A stretch of 64,000 nt of DNA, taken from positions 992,001 through 1,056,000 of the forward strand of contig NZ_CP051626.1 of the NCBI RefSeq assembly GCF_012844365.1. Reading direction: 5' to 3'. The DNA comes from Brevibacterium sp. 'Marine' (lineage in GTDB: Bacteria; Actinomycetota; Actinomycetes; Actinomycetales; Brevibacteriaceae). The notes beneath the pieces are model-generated. The model was given only the letters and a program-made list of their open reading frames with translations. It was not told where the DNA came from and made no database searches. Shown in pieces: positions 48,625-56,521 of the stretch. Position 1 is the stretch's first letter. Each line of letters opens with the position of its first letter. The position numbers and the translations under genes are program-made.

Positions 48625-50319
48625 TCAGCTTTCTGCTGCTGCGGTGAGCAGGGTCGGGGTCGCGGGTCGATCATTCGCAGGCGCTGCTGCGGCCGACAGC
48701 GTCGCGGGACGGGGGATCGCCTCGAGCAGAGTGCGGGTATAGGCAGACCGCGGGCGAGTGAAGATCTCTTCGGTCGCGCCATCGTCGACGAGGCGCCCAT
48801 GCGACATCACGGACACCGTATCAGCGATCTGACGCACGACGGCGAGATCATGGGTGATGAAGACATAGGTGAGACCGAGCTCCTGCTGCAGCTCATCGAG
48901 CAGAGTGAGGATCTGCGCCTGCACCGAAACGTCGAGAGCCGAGACCGCCTCGTCGAAGACGACGAGCTCGGGTTCGACGATGAGAGCGCGGGCGATCGCC
49001 ACTCGCTGCAGCTGCCCGCCGGAGAGTTCGGCGGGACGCCTGTCGAGGAACTCATTCGGCAGCGCCACCCGATCCATCGCCTCGGAGACACGCCTGGGCC
49101 GGGACGCACGATCGCCGAGGCGGAAGTTGCGCAGAGGCTCGGTCAGGGTCGACCGGATCGAATGTTTGGGATCGAGAGCGGAGAACGGGTTCTGATGCAC
49201 GAGTTGGACGGTGCGCCGGAACTCCCGCAGCCGCTGCCGCGAGGGACGACCGCGCCCGAGCTCCGCGGCGTCGAAGTCACCGATGCGCACATGCCCGGAC
49301 TGCGGGGTGAGGAACCCGGTCAGCGCCTTGCCCGTGGTGGTCTTGCCCGAGCCGGACTCGCCGACGAGACCGTGCGTGGTCCCGCGCGCCACCGTGAAAC
49401 CCACACCCTCGATGCCGGTGATCCGATCATCCGTACGGTCGAAGACATGGGTCAGCGATTCGACGGAGACGAACGGGTCTGCGGACTGAGTGGTCGCCTC
49501 GGCGCGGGCAGTTCGTGCCTTCGTCTGCAGTGCGGGAGCATCGGCGATGAGGCGGGAGGTGTAATCGGTGGCCGGGTCGGAGAAGACCCGTCCGGCCGGC
49601 CCCGATTCGACGATGCGTCCGCCCTGCATGACCACGACCTCGTCGGCGCGTTCGCCGGCGACGGCGAGATCGTGGGTGATGAAGAGGATGCCCATCCCGG
49701 TCTCGGTGCGCAGTTCGTCGAGGAGGTCGAGGACCTGCTTCTGCACCGTCACGTCGAGGGCGGAGGTGGGCTCGTCGGCGATGAGCAGGCGCGGGCGCAG
49801 CGCGATGGCAGCGGCGATGAGCACACGCTGCCGCATCCCACCGGAGAGCTCATGCGGGAACTGGTCGGCCCGTTTCTCCGGCTGGTCGATGCCGACCCGG
49901 CCCAACAGCTCGACGACCTGGGCGCGAGCCTCGGCGCGGCCCGCGCGACGGTGGATGTGCAGCGCCTCGGCGACGGACTTGCCGACCGTCTGCAGGGGAT
50001 TGAGCGAGGACCCCGGATCCTGCGGGACATAGCCGATCTGAGATCCGCGCACACCCCGCCAACCGGAGGTGCCCAGGCTGAGCAGATCAACCTCGCCGAG
50101 GCGGATCCGCCCGGCCGCGACCCTGGCCGAGGAGGGCAGGAGACCGATGACCGCGTTCGCCGTCGTCGACTTCCCCGAACCGGATTCCCCGACCACGGCC
50201 GTCATCGAACCGGGACGGACCACGAGATCGAGCTCGCTCACGGCCGGTGCCGCGGAGCCGCCTCGGTGGGAGTAGTCGACGGACAGGCCGTCGATGCGCA
50301 GCAGTGAGGAGTCGGTCAT
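48625..50319 (-). CDS. ABC transporter ATP-binding protein, two fused OppD/OppF-type ATPases
   Basis: 564 residues with two complete nucleotide-binding domains. First: Walker A VVGESGSGKSTT, signature LSGGMRQRVLIAAAIAL, Walker B LLIADEPTSAL. Second: LVGESGSGKTTTG, LSGGQLQRVAIARALIV, LVVFDEAVSAL. Both have the peptide-transporter pattern (QxPGSSLNP-like and LVHQNPFSALDPKHSI). The start at 50319 overlaps the permease stop by four bases. It powers the two permeases at 50316-52252; the in-frame sequence upstream of 50319 lies inside the permease gene. Confidence 0.95.
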   Translation of the reverse strand: MTDSSLLRIDGLSVDYSHRGGSAAPAVSELDLVVRPGSMTAVVGESGSGKSTTANAVIGLLPSSARVAAGRIRLGEVDLLSLGTSGWRGVRGSQIGYVPQDPGSSLNPLQTVGKSVAEALHIHRRAGRAEARAQVVELLGRVGIDQPEKRADQFPHELSGGMRQRVLIAAAIALRPRLLIADEPTSALDVTVQKQVLDLLDELRTETGMGILFITHDLAVAGERADEVVVMQGGRIVESGPAGRVFSDPATDYTSRLIADAPALQTKARTARAEATTQSADPFVSVESLTHVFDRTDDRITGIEGVGFTVARGTTHGLVGESGSGKTTTGKALTGFLTPQSGHVRIGDFDAAELGRGRPSRQRLREFRRTVQLVHQNPFSALDPKHSIRSTLTEPLRNFRLGDRASRPRRVSEAMDRVALPNEFLDRRPAELSGGQLQRVAIARALIVEPELVVFDEAVSALDVSVQAQILTLLDELQQELGLTYVFITHDLAVVRQIADTVSVMSHGRLVDDGATEEIFTRPRSAYTRTLLEAIPRPATLSAAAAPANDRPATPTLLTAAAES

Positions 50320-51176
50320 GATGTCACCTTTCGCAGGGTGTTGCCGATCTGGTGGGTGGCGAGCACGATGGCCATGACCACGAGGCCGGGCAGCACTGTC
50401 AGCCACCAGGCGGTGGCGACGAAATTGCGGCCCTCGGCGATGATGAGCCCCCATTCCGGGGTGGGCGGCGGAGTGCCGTAGCCGAGGAACCCGAGAGTGG
50501 AGATCTGGAGGATCGCCGAACCGACCTGCAGCACCGCGAGCGAGAGCACGGGAGAGATCGAATTCGGGAGGATATGGCGGACCAGGACGGTCAGATAGGT
50601 GGCGCCGGACCCGTAGGCCGCGGCCACGAAATCGCTCGTATTGATCTGCACCGCCTGTGACCTGGCGAGACGTGCGAACTGGGCGATGGCGGTGACGCCG
50701 ACGGCGATGGCCGCATTGATCGTCCCGAAGCCGAGGACCACGACGATCGAAAGGCTGAGCAGGATCGCGGGGATCGACAGCAGCACATCGATGGACCGCA
50801 TGAGCACATCGTCGACGAGTCCGCGCCGGGTGCCGGCGATGAGTCCGATCGTGGTGCCGACGATCAGCCCGACCCCGACAGCCACGAGCGCGGCCAACAG
50901 GGACTGGGAAGCGCCGTAGACGACTCGGGTGAAGGCGTCGCGGCCGGTCTGGTCGGTGCCGAACCAATGCTCGAGGCTCGGGGCCAGCAGCGCGGGGGTG
51001 TCTCCGCCGTCGTTGGGGTCGAAATGGGTGAAGAGGCCGGGGACCAGCGCCCAGGCGATCGCGATGAGCAGAACCAGAGCGGAGACGATGGTGGCCGGGG
51101 TGAGCGCGGCGCGTGCCCGGCCGCCGCGTGCGCGCCGGTTCTCGGTGACCTGGCCGCGGGTGAAGACGATGCTCAT
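50316..51176 (-). CDS. ABC transporter permease, DppC/OppC type
   Basis: 286 residues with about six hydrophobic helices. LGTDQTGRDAFTRVVYGASQSLLAAL is the OppC N-terminal signature (HWFGTDQTGRDAF), and the EAA-like loop is PILPNSISPVLSL-type (HILPNSISPVLSLAVLQVG). ATG at 51176 overlaps the upstream permease gene by four bases. Confidence 0.94.
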   Translation of the reverse strand: MSIVFTRGQVTENRRARGGRARAALTPATIVSALVLLIAIAWALVPGLFTHFDPNDGGDTPALLAPSLEHWFGTDQTGRDAFTRVVYGASQSLLAALVAVGVGLIVGTTIGLIAGTRRGLVDDVLMRSIDVLLSIPAILLSLSIVVVLGFGTINAAIAVGVTAIAQFARLARSQAVQINTSDFVAAAYGSGATYLTVLVRHILPNSISPVLSLAVLQVGSAILQISTLGFLGYGTPPPTPEWGLIIAEGRNFVATAWWLTVLPGLVVMAIVLATHQIGNTLRKVTS

Positions 51177-52252
51177 GAGTTCTTCTCCTTCGACTCGTCG
51201 TCCCAATCGAGGTCGACGCCGACGCTGGCCGCAGTCGCCGTCATGGCGCGACGGGTGGGTTCGTCGTGGCTGCGCAGGGCCTTGCCCGCCGAGGCGGCGC
51301 TGCGTTTCGTGCGCAGCCGGACGTCGATGACGGGGTAGAGGAGGTCGACTGCGAGGTTGATGATGACGTAGCCGAAGGTGGCGATGACCACGACGGCCAG
51401 CAGGATCGGATTGTCCCGGTGGGTGACCGCTTGAGCGGTGATGAGTCCGATGCCGTTGCGGCCGAACACGGTCTCGGTGACCACGGCGCCGGCGACGAGC
51501 TCGCCGAAGACGAGGCCGATGATCGTCAGCCCCGGCAGCACCGCATTGCGGGCGACGGTGTGGACGAGGATCCACAGTTCGGAGGCGCCCTTGGCCGTGG
51601 TGACCTTGACGAAGCCGGAGGCCTGCACCTCGGTGATGGAGCGGATGAGCACCTGGGCGATCGGGGCCGAGAGCGGAACCGCCACGGTCAGGGTCGGCAG
51701 CACGAGCGCCTCGGCGGGGCCGGGATCGACGACGGAGACGACCCCGAGTTGGAAGGAGAAGACCTGGATGAGCAGGATTCCGAGCCAGAACACCGGGATG
51801 GAGATGAAGAGACTGGGCACCGAGTCGAGGACCCGGCGCACCCTGGCCGTCGGCCCGGTGGACGGACCGAAGGTCGCGAAGACGGCGATGACCACGGCGA
51901 GGACGAGGGCAGTGACGAAACCGGAGGCCGCGAGAACCACGGTCGACGGCAGAGCCGCCGCGATGATCGTCGACACGGCCGCACCGGTCTGGACCGAGTA
52001 GCCGAAGTCGCCTGTGAGGAACCCGGTGAGGCTGGTGAGGTATCGGCCGAACCAGGAGTCATCGGCTCCGGTGGCCTCACGGATCTCGGCGATCTGATCG
52101 GGAGACAGACCCAGGGCGGGATCGGCGAAGCGGGCAGTGACGCCGTCTCCGGGGATGAGGCTGAGCAGGATGAAAGCCGCGGTGAACGCGAGCAGCAGCA
52201 CGAGGACCGCTTGGCCCAGGCGCAGGATGAGGTAACGGGTGTCGAGGATCAT
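51173..52252 (-). CDS. ABC transporter permease, DppB/OppB type
   Basis: 359 residues. N-terminal LILRLGQAVLVLLLAFTAAF, then the OppB motif region LTGFLTGDFGYSVQTGAAV, DSVPSLFISIPVFWLGILLI and VHTVARNAVLPGLTIIGL. C-terminus extended by ~40 charged residues (RRAMTATAASVGVDLDWDDE). Overlaps the lipoprotein gene stop by four bases. Confidence 0.94.
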   Translation of the reverse strand: MILDTRYLILRLGQAVLVLLLAFTAAFILLSLIPGDGVTARFADPALGLSPDQIAEIREATGADDSWFGRYLTSLTGFLTGDFGYSVQTGAAVSTIIAAALPSTVVLAASGFVTALVLAVVIAVFATFGPSTGPTARVRRVLDSVPSLFISIPVFWLGILLIQVFSFQLGVVSVVDPGPAEALVLPTLTVAVPLSAPIAQVLIRSITEVQASGFVKVTTAKGASELWILVHTVARNAVLPGLTIIGLVFGELVAGAVVTETVFGRNGIGLITAQAVTHRDNPILLAVVVIATFGYVIINLAVDLLYPVIDVRLRTKRSAASAGKALRSHDEPTRRAMTATAASVGVDLDWDDESKEKNS

Positions 52253-53958
52253 TTCTCTCCTGCCAGCCAGGTGCTGTAGAAGTCGGGTCGTCCCACGGGT
52301 TCGGTGGCGAAGCCGTGGACGCGGCGGCGGAAGGCGAAGACCTGCGGCTCTTCGAAGAACGGCAGCACATAGGCCTGGTCGACGAGGTAGTTCTGGACCG
52401 CCTCGGCGGCCTGTTGGCGTTTCTCCTGGTTCGGTTCGGCAGCCAGTGTCTCGAGGAGTTCGTCGATCTTCGCATCGATCGAGTCATCGTCGGCGTCGGT
52501 GCGGTCGACTCCGTTGAGGAAGACGTCGCGGTTGATCGAGGAGTAGTTCGAGCGCAGATTGTCGAAGTCGGCGCGGGCCACCATCGAGTGGTAGATCTGC
52601 ACGGTGTCGAGTTCGAGGGCGTCGAGAGTCTGCTTCGATTGGTCACCGGGGTTGATTGACAGGCGCACGCCCACGCGGCGCAGATGCTGTTGGATGAGGG
52701 TCTGAACCTCGTTCGACCGGGGCTGCGGCAGCGCGATATTCACCGTCAGCGCCAGTGGCTGACCATCCTTGACGCGATAGCCCTGCCCGTTGCGCTCACT
52801 CCACCCGGCCTGATCGAGGAGGCGGTTCGCCTTCTCCGGGTCGAAGTCCCAGGATCCCGACTGGTCGACATATCCCATGGCGCCCTTGGCCAGCAGGCCG
52901 GTGGCCAAGGGGTAGTTCGGGGTGAAGAGCTTGTCGACGATCTCCTGGCGATCGATGGCGGCGATGAGCGCTCGCCGAACGTCGATATCGGACAGCAGGT
53001 CGTGGCGGAACCGGAGATTGATGCTGTTGTTGATGCCGTTCGTCGCCTTCGCATAGAGGCGCAGACCCTGCTCGGTGACACGGGACTCATCCGGGGCCTG
53101 GACGTCGCGGACGCCGTCGGCCTGTCCGGAGAGCACGGCCCCGATGCGCACGGAGTATTCGTTGTTCGTCAGATAGTCGATGCCGTCGAGGTGGGCCCGG
53201 CCCTGATGCTTCAGATGCGGGGGCGCCCAGTCGTAGTCCTCGCGGGCACGGACGGAGAGCTTCGTGCCGATCGTCTCGGCAGTGATGTGGAAGGGGCCGC
53301 AGGTGTGGATCTGCGTGGCGCCGCCCGGGCCGAAGCCCTCGGCATCGAGGTCGAGGGTCGAATCGGCGAGCAGTCCCGCGTTCATCGTCGACGTCGCCTG
53401 CGCGAAACCGGGGGAGGGGGCCGAGAAGTGGAACCGCACCCGATTCTCGTCGAGGACTTCGCTGCGCTCGTAGTTCGAGATCTGCTCGGACACCGGCAGC
53501 GTGCGCGATTCGTCGCCGCGACCGAAGAGATCGAAGTTCTTCGCCACATTCTCCGGCGTCAGCGGCGAACCGTCCGAATAGGTCACACCCTCGCGGATGG
53601 TGAACGTGTAGGTCGTGGCATCGGCGTTCGTCTCCGGCAGTTCGGTGGCCAGCCACGGGTGGAGTTCGAGAGTCTTCGGATCCTGCCACAGCAGACGGGC
53701 GGAGATGTTGTTCATGATCCCGCCGTTGGGGTAGAAGCCGACCGACGGCGGGTAGAGCAGCGTCCAGGTCTGGGGTTCGAAGTAGGTGAGCACTCCGCCG
53801 CGGACGGGTTCGCCCTCGGCCAGCGAACCGGAGTCACGCGGTGTGCAGGCGCTGAGGGTGAGCAGAGCGCCGAAGCCGAGACCGAGGCTGAGGACCGAGC
53901 GGCGGTCGAGGCGTCGCTGAGTCAGACGCGCTGAGGTGGAGAGACGGTGGTCCGTCAT
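52249..53958 (-). CDS. Substrate-binding lipoprotein of the peptide/opine-type ABC transporter
   Basis: 569 residues. Signal peptide with lipobox LLTLSACTP, Cys about residue 35; start at 53958 has GAAGGACC upstream. SBP-family-5 features: VRGGVLTYFEPQTWTLLYP, TFTIREGVTYSDGSPLTPENV, LRFRHDLLSDIDVRRALIAA, LDQAGWSERNGQG. It is the first gene of a five-gene run (SBP, two permeases, double ATPase, monooxygenase) ending with the CMD fusion. The N-terminus has a possible Tat-like RR pair (DRRSVLSLG). Confidence 0.95.
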   Translation of the reverse strand: MTDHRLSTSARLTQRRLDRRSVLSLGLGFGALLTLSACTPRDSGSLAEGEPVRGGVLTYFEPQTWTLLYPPSVGFYPNGGIMNNISARLLWQDPKTLELHPWLATELPETNADATTYTFTIREGVTYSDGSPLTPENVAKNFDLFGRGDESRTLPVSEQISNYERSEVLDENRVRFHFSAPSPGFAQATSTMNAGLLADSTLDLDAEGFGPGGATQIHTCGPFHITAETIGTKLSVRAREDYDWAPPHLKHQGRAHLDGIDYLTNNEYSVRIGAVLSGQADGVRDVQAPDESRVTEQGLRLYAKATNGINNSINLRFRHDLLSDIDVRRALIAAIDRQEIVDKLFTPNYPLATGLLAKGAMGYVDQSGSWDFDPEKANRLLDQAGWSERNGQGYRVKDGQPLALTVNIALPQPRSNEVQTLIQQHLRRVGVRLSINPGDQSKQTLDALELDTVQIYHSMVARADFDNLRSNYSSINRDVFLNGVDRTDADDDSIDAKIDELLETLAAEPNQEKRQQAAEAVQNYLVDQAYVLPFFEEPQVFAFRRRVHGFATEPVGRPDFYSTWLAGEK

Positions 53959-54012
53959 AGAAGAGGTCCTTCGGGTCAAAGGGGTGGAACAGGAGGAACT
54001 GAGAGAGATAGT

Positions 54013-54093
54013 TCAACAATCTGCGGACATTGCGGGTGCCATTGACGGCAGGAAGCGGCAGTGTCCGGCGCGGAACCCGAAGTGGATGTGCAT
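54013..54093 (-). CDS. Possible 26-codon leader peptide ending in Cys, upstream of the ABC operon
   Basis: On the minus strand an ATG at 54093 opens a short frame, MHIHFGFRAGHCRFLPSMAP, ending in SADC and a TGA. Two cysteine codons, one directly before the stop, lie in the untranslated leader of the putative sulfur/peptide transporter operon. Cysteine-containing leader peptides precede sulfur-scavenging genes in several actinobacteria, where they are thought to sense cysteine. I see no strong ribosome site and an in-frame ATG at 54111 is also possible, so this is a tentative call. Confidence 0.4.
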   Translation of the reverse strand: MHIHFGFRAGHCRFLPSMAPAMSADC

Positions 54094-54150
54094 GCCCTGA
54101 GTTAAGCGCATCCGTGCAATCGCAGTCAATCCGTGGCTTAATATTGAGAC

Positions 54151-54852
54151 ATGTTGAGTAATTCCTGCTTCGACCATCTGGTCATCGCCGTTCCTAACCT
54201 TCAGAAATATGTTGAGCAATGTGAGGTTCGCCTCGGTGTCGCGGCCGTTGACGGGGGCGCTCATCCGGGTCTGGGGACGGCCAATGCGCTGCTCGGGCTC
54301 GAGCTCAGCGATGAGTTCGCCGATTCGCTCGGACTCGCGCGTGAAGAAGGTCCGAACCCGCTCACGTACCTCGAGATCCTCGGTCCCGACCCAGAGCAGG
54401 ACCCGGCACTCGCGGCCGCGCGGTTGGCCGGGATCACCGCACCGACCGTGCAGAGGTGGGCCATCCGACCGGACGATTTCGACGGTCTCGTGATGGCCGC
54501 TGCGCGGTCACGGGAACCGCGGGTCCACCTCGGCGAGGTTCGTGACATGACCCGGCGCAGACCGGACGGAACCGTGCTCGATTGGCGCCTGACCAGGCGC
54601 ACCCCGCTGCCCTGGTCGGGAATCCAGCCGTTCCTCATCGACTGGAAGGACTCCGACCATCCGGCAAGGCAGGAGATGCCGTGGGTTCGTCTCGAACGGC
54701 TGTGGGCAGCCAGTGACGCCCCGGCCGCGGTCGGCTCGGTGCTCGACTTCTTCGGCATCGCGCTCGACATCATTGCCCTCGACGGTCAAGAAGGGGAGAC
54801 TGAGGGTCTGCACGCTCATCTGAAAGGTCCGGGTGGATCATGGACACTCTGA
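54151..54852 (+). CDS. VOC-superfamily protein (glyoxalase-like domain) 1
   Basis: 233 residues. The N-terminal strand-loop DHLVIAVPNLQKYVEQCE and the core HPGLGTANALLGL, TYLEILGPDPEQD and WAIRPDDFDGLV follow the glyoxalase-like domain family. The tail DWKDSDHPA and LKGPGGSW repeats in the next gene. Metal-ligand pattern not complete enough to predict a reaction. The gene is divergent from the ABC operon and starts 58 bases from the leader. Confidence 0.88.
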   Translation: MLSNSCFDHLVIAVPNLQKYVEQCEVRLGVAAVDGGAHPGLGTANALLGLELSDEFADSLGLAREEGPNPLTYLEILGPDPEQDPALAAARLAGITAPTVQRWAIRPDDFDGLVMAAARSREPRVHLGEVRDMTRRRPDGTVLDWRLTRRTPLPWSGIQPFLIDWKDSDHPARQEMPWVRLERLWAASDAPAAVGSVLDFFGIALDIIALDGQEGETEGLHAHLKGPGGSWTL

Positions 54853-55508
54853 ACACCATTCCCGCGCAGCTCGACCACCTCATCATCACGGTGCCCGACC
54901 TCGAGGCCGGGGTCGCCGCCGTGGAAGAGGCCACCGGTCTGCGCGCGGTCCCCGGCGGTTCGCACCCGGGACGGGGGACCGCGAACTATCTCCTCGGGCT
55001 CGCCCCGGCGGGCTGGCCGGAGGGGGCGCGCACCTATCTCGAAATCCTCGGCCCCGACCCGCAGCAGGAACCGCCCGCTGACGGGACCTTGCCGCTCGAC
55101 GCGCATCTGGCCTCCGAGCCGACCCTGCAGACCTGGGCCATCCACCCGCCGGCATTTCTCGCGAAGATCGCTGCCGCGAACTCCGCGGGCATCGACTTCG
55201 GGGAGGTTCAGGACATGGCCCGCGACACCGCCGAGGGTGACCGTCTCGAGTGGCGGCTGACCACGCGTTCCCCGCTGCCGCACTCAGGTGCGCAGCCGTT
55301 CCTCATCGACTGGGGCGAATCCGTCCACCCCGCCGAGGCGGCGCTGCCCACCCTCGAGCTGCTCGACTTCCGCGTGGACAGTCCAGAACCTGAGGCTGCA
55401 CGGGAGGTGCTCGAGGAGCTCGGGGCCGGGGACACCACTGTGGTCGAGGGGGCGGATTGTCGCCTGCATGCCAGGTTGCGCGGGCCCGGCGGCATCCTCG
55501 AGTTCTGA
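54840..55508 (+). CDS. VOC-superfamily protein (glyoxalase-like domain) 2, tandem paralogue
   Basis: 222 residues, overlapping the previous gene by 13 bases. Same order of motifs as its neighbour: LDHLIITVPDLEAGVAAVEE, HPGRGTANYLLGL, TYLEILGPDPQQE, WAIHPPAFLAKI, PFLIDWGESVHPAE. It arose by tandem duplication followed by divergence. Function unknown. Confidence 0.88.
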   Translation: MDTLNTIPAQLDHLIITVPDLEAGVAAVEEATGLRAVPGGSHPGRGTANYLLGLAPAGWPEGARTYLEILGPDPQQEPPADGTLPLDAHLASEPTLQTWAIHPPAFLAKIAAANSAGIDFGEVQDMARDTAEGDRLEWRLTTRSPLPHSGAQPFLIDWGESVHPAEAALPTLELLDFRVDSPEPEAAREVLEELGAGDTTVVEGADCRLHARLRGPGGILEF

Positions 55509-55516
55509 CCGCTCGC

Positions 55517-55584
55517 CGAGAAACGGGCTGAGTGCCGAGACTCGGGTGTGCGCACGCGTTTCTCGACACGCAGCCCGTTTCTCG
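55517..55584. repeat. Dispersed palindrome family 2, copy B
   Basis: CGAGAAACGGGCTG (55517-55530) pairs exactly with CAGCCCGTTTCTCG (55571-55584). After one mismatch, GTG/CAC and then CCGAGA/TCTCGA-type pairing continue inwards. The sequence AGAAACGGGCTGAGTGCCGAG is shared with copy A, so the two are one repeat family 9.4 kb apart. It follows the second VOC gene's stop. Confidence 0.85.
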
Positions 55585-55613
55585 ATGAATCGGCAGCGGA
55601 TAGACTCACAGGC

Positions 55614-56405
55614 GTGCTCAGTCGAACCCGCCCCGTCTCCCGCCCACGCCTCCGCACCCTGACCTCCCTTGCCGCGGTCTCGCTGCTCATCGGGCTGAGC
55701 GCCTGCGCGCCCGCAGCCGACGACGAGACCCGACCGACTCCGAAAGCCGCCGAGACCCCTGCCGCCTCCGCCGACCCGACGGGGGAGACCACGCAGTCGG
55801 GTGAGCCGACGGAATCCTCTTCGCCCTCCGAGACCTCGAGCATCGACGACGCCGGAGCCACCGGGGTGAGCGAAGACGAGATCGACAACCACGGCAGCGG
55901 CAAATGGGACCGGCCGAAAGACGAGACCGGACCCAACCGCGACGACGGCACCACCTTCAAGGTCGCTCTGCGCGTCGAAGACAACCTGCCCATCGACGTC
56001 GACGAGGCCGGCGACTTCATCATCAAGACCCTCCAGGACCAACGCGGCTGGCAGGACATCGACAACGTCTCCATCGAACTCGTCGACGAAGGACAGGACA
56101 CGATGATCTCCATCGCCAGCCCTGACACCGTCGACGAGATGTGCCTGCCTCTTCGCACCCTGGGCAAGCTTTCGTGCCGCAACGGACCCAATGTCATACT
56201 CAACGCCAAGCGCTGGGTGGCGGCCACCGATGAATTCGATGACATCGTCCAGTATCGGCAGTACCTCATCAATCACGAGGTCGGGCATGCGCTGGGCCAC
56301 GGTCACGAATCCTGCCCCGGACCGGGCAAGACCGCACCGCTCATGCAGCAGCAGACGAAGGGTCTGCAGGGCTGTGAACCCAACGGCTGGCCCTCGAAGG
56401 GGTGA
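55614..56405 (+). CDS. DUF3152 family lipoprotein with a metzincin-like zinc motif
   Basis: 263 residues from a GTG at 55614. Signal peptide with lipobox [10 protein letters not shown], a Thr/Ser/Glu/Pro-rich low-complexity spacer (residues ~40-95), then the DUF3152 domain: [47 protein letters not shown] and the zinc-binding [15 protein letters not shown] (HExxHxxGxxH). The end contains [14 protein letters not shown]. Putative extracellular membrane-anchored metalloprotease; substrate unknown. Confidence 0.9.
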   Translation: MLSRTRPVSRPRLRTLTSLAAVSLLIGLSACAPAADDETRPTPKAAETPAASADPTGETTQSGEPTESSSPSETSSIDDAGATGVSEDEIDNHGSGKWDRPKDETGPNRDDGTTFKVALRVEDNLPIDVDEAGDFIIKTLQDQRGWQDIDNVSIELVDEGQDTMISIASPDTVDEMCLPLRTLGKLSCRNGPNVILNAKRWVAATDEFDDIVQYRQYLINHEVGHALGHGHESCPGPGKTAPLMQQQTKGLQGCEPNGWPSKG

Positions 56406-56481
56406 CCGCACGTCCGCCCGTCACCGCATGTGACACCGACCTCAGCCGACTCGGGAATAACCGCGCGCCCACCTCTGTTGA

Positions 56482-56500
56482 TTGAGTCGTATACGCTCAA
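56482..56500. promoter_or_regulatory. HAIR-like inverted repeat (HspR-type operator) before the Clp ATPase
   Basis: TTGAGT-N7-GCTCAA matches the HAIR consensus CTTGAGT-N7-ACTCAAG except at the outer C/G bases and one inner base. It sits 22 bases before the clp start and straddles a TATAC-type -10 region. HspR controls clpB and dnaK in actinobacteria through this element. Confidence 0.65.
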
Positions 56501-56521
56501 CTTTGAAAGAGGAGGTCAGCT

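Noticed and set aside
55548..55613. Upstream ATG at 55548 as the start of the DUF3152 lipoprotein
   Set aside because: It would place the N-terminus inside the dispersed palindrome and before the signal peptide. The GTG at 55614 gives a normal lipoprotein signal.
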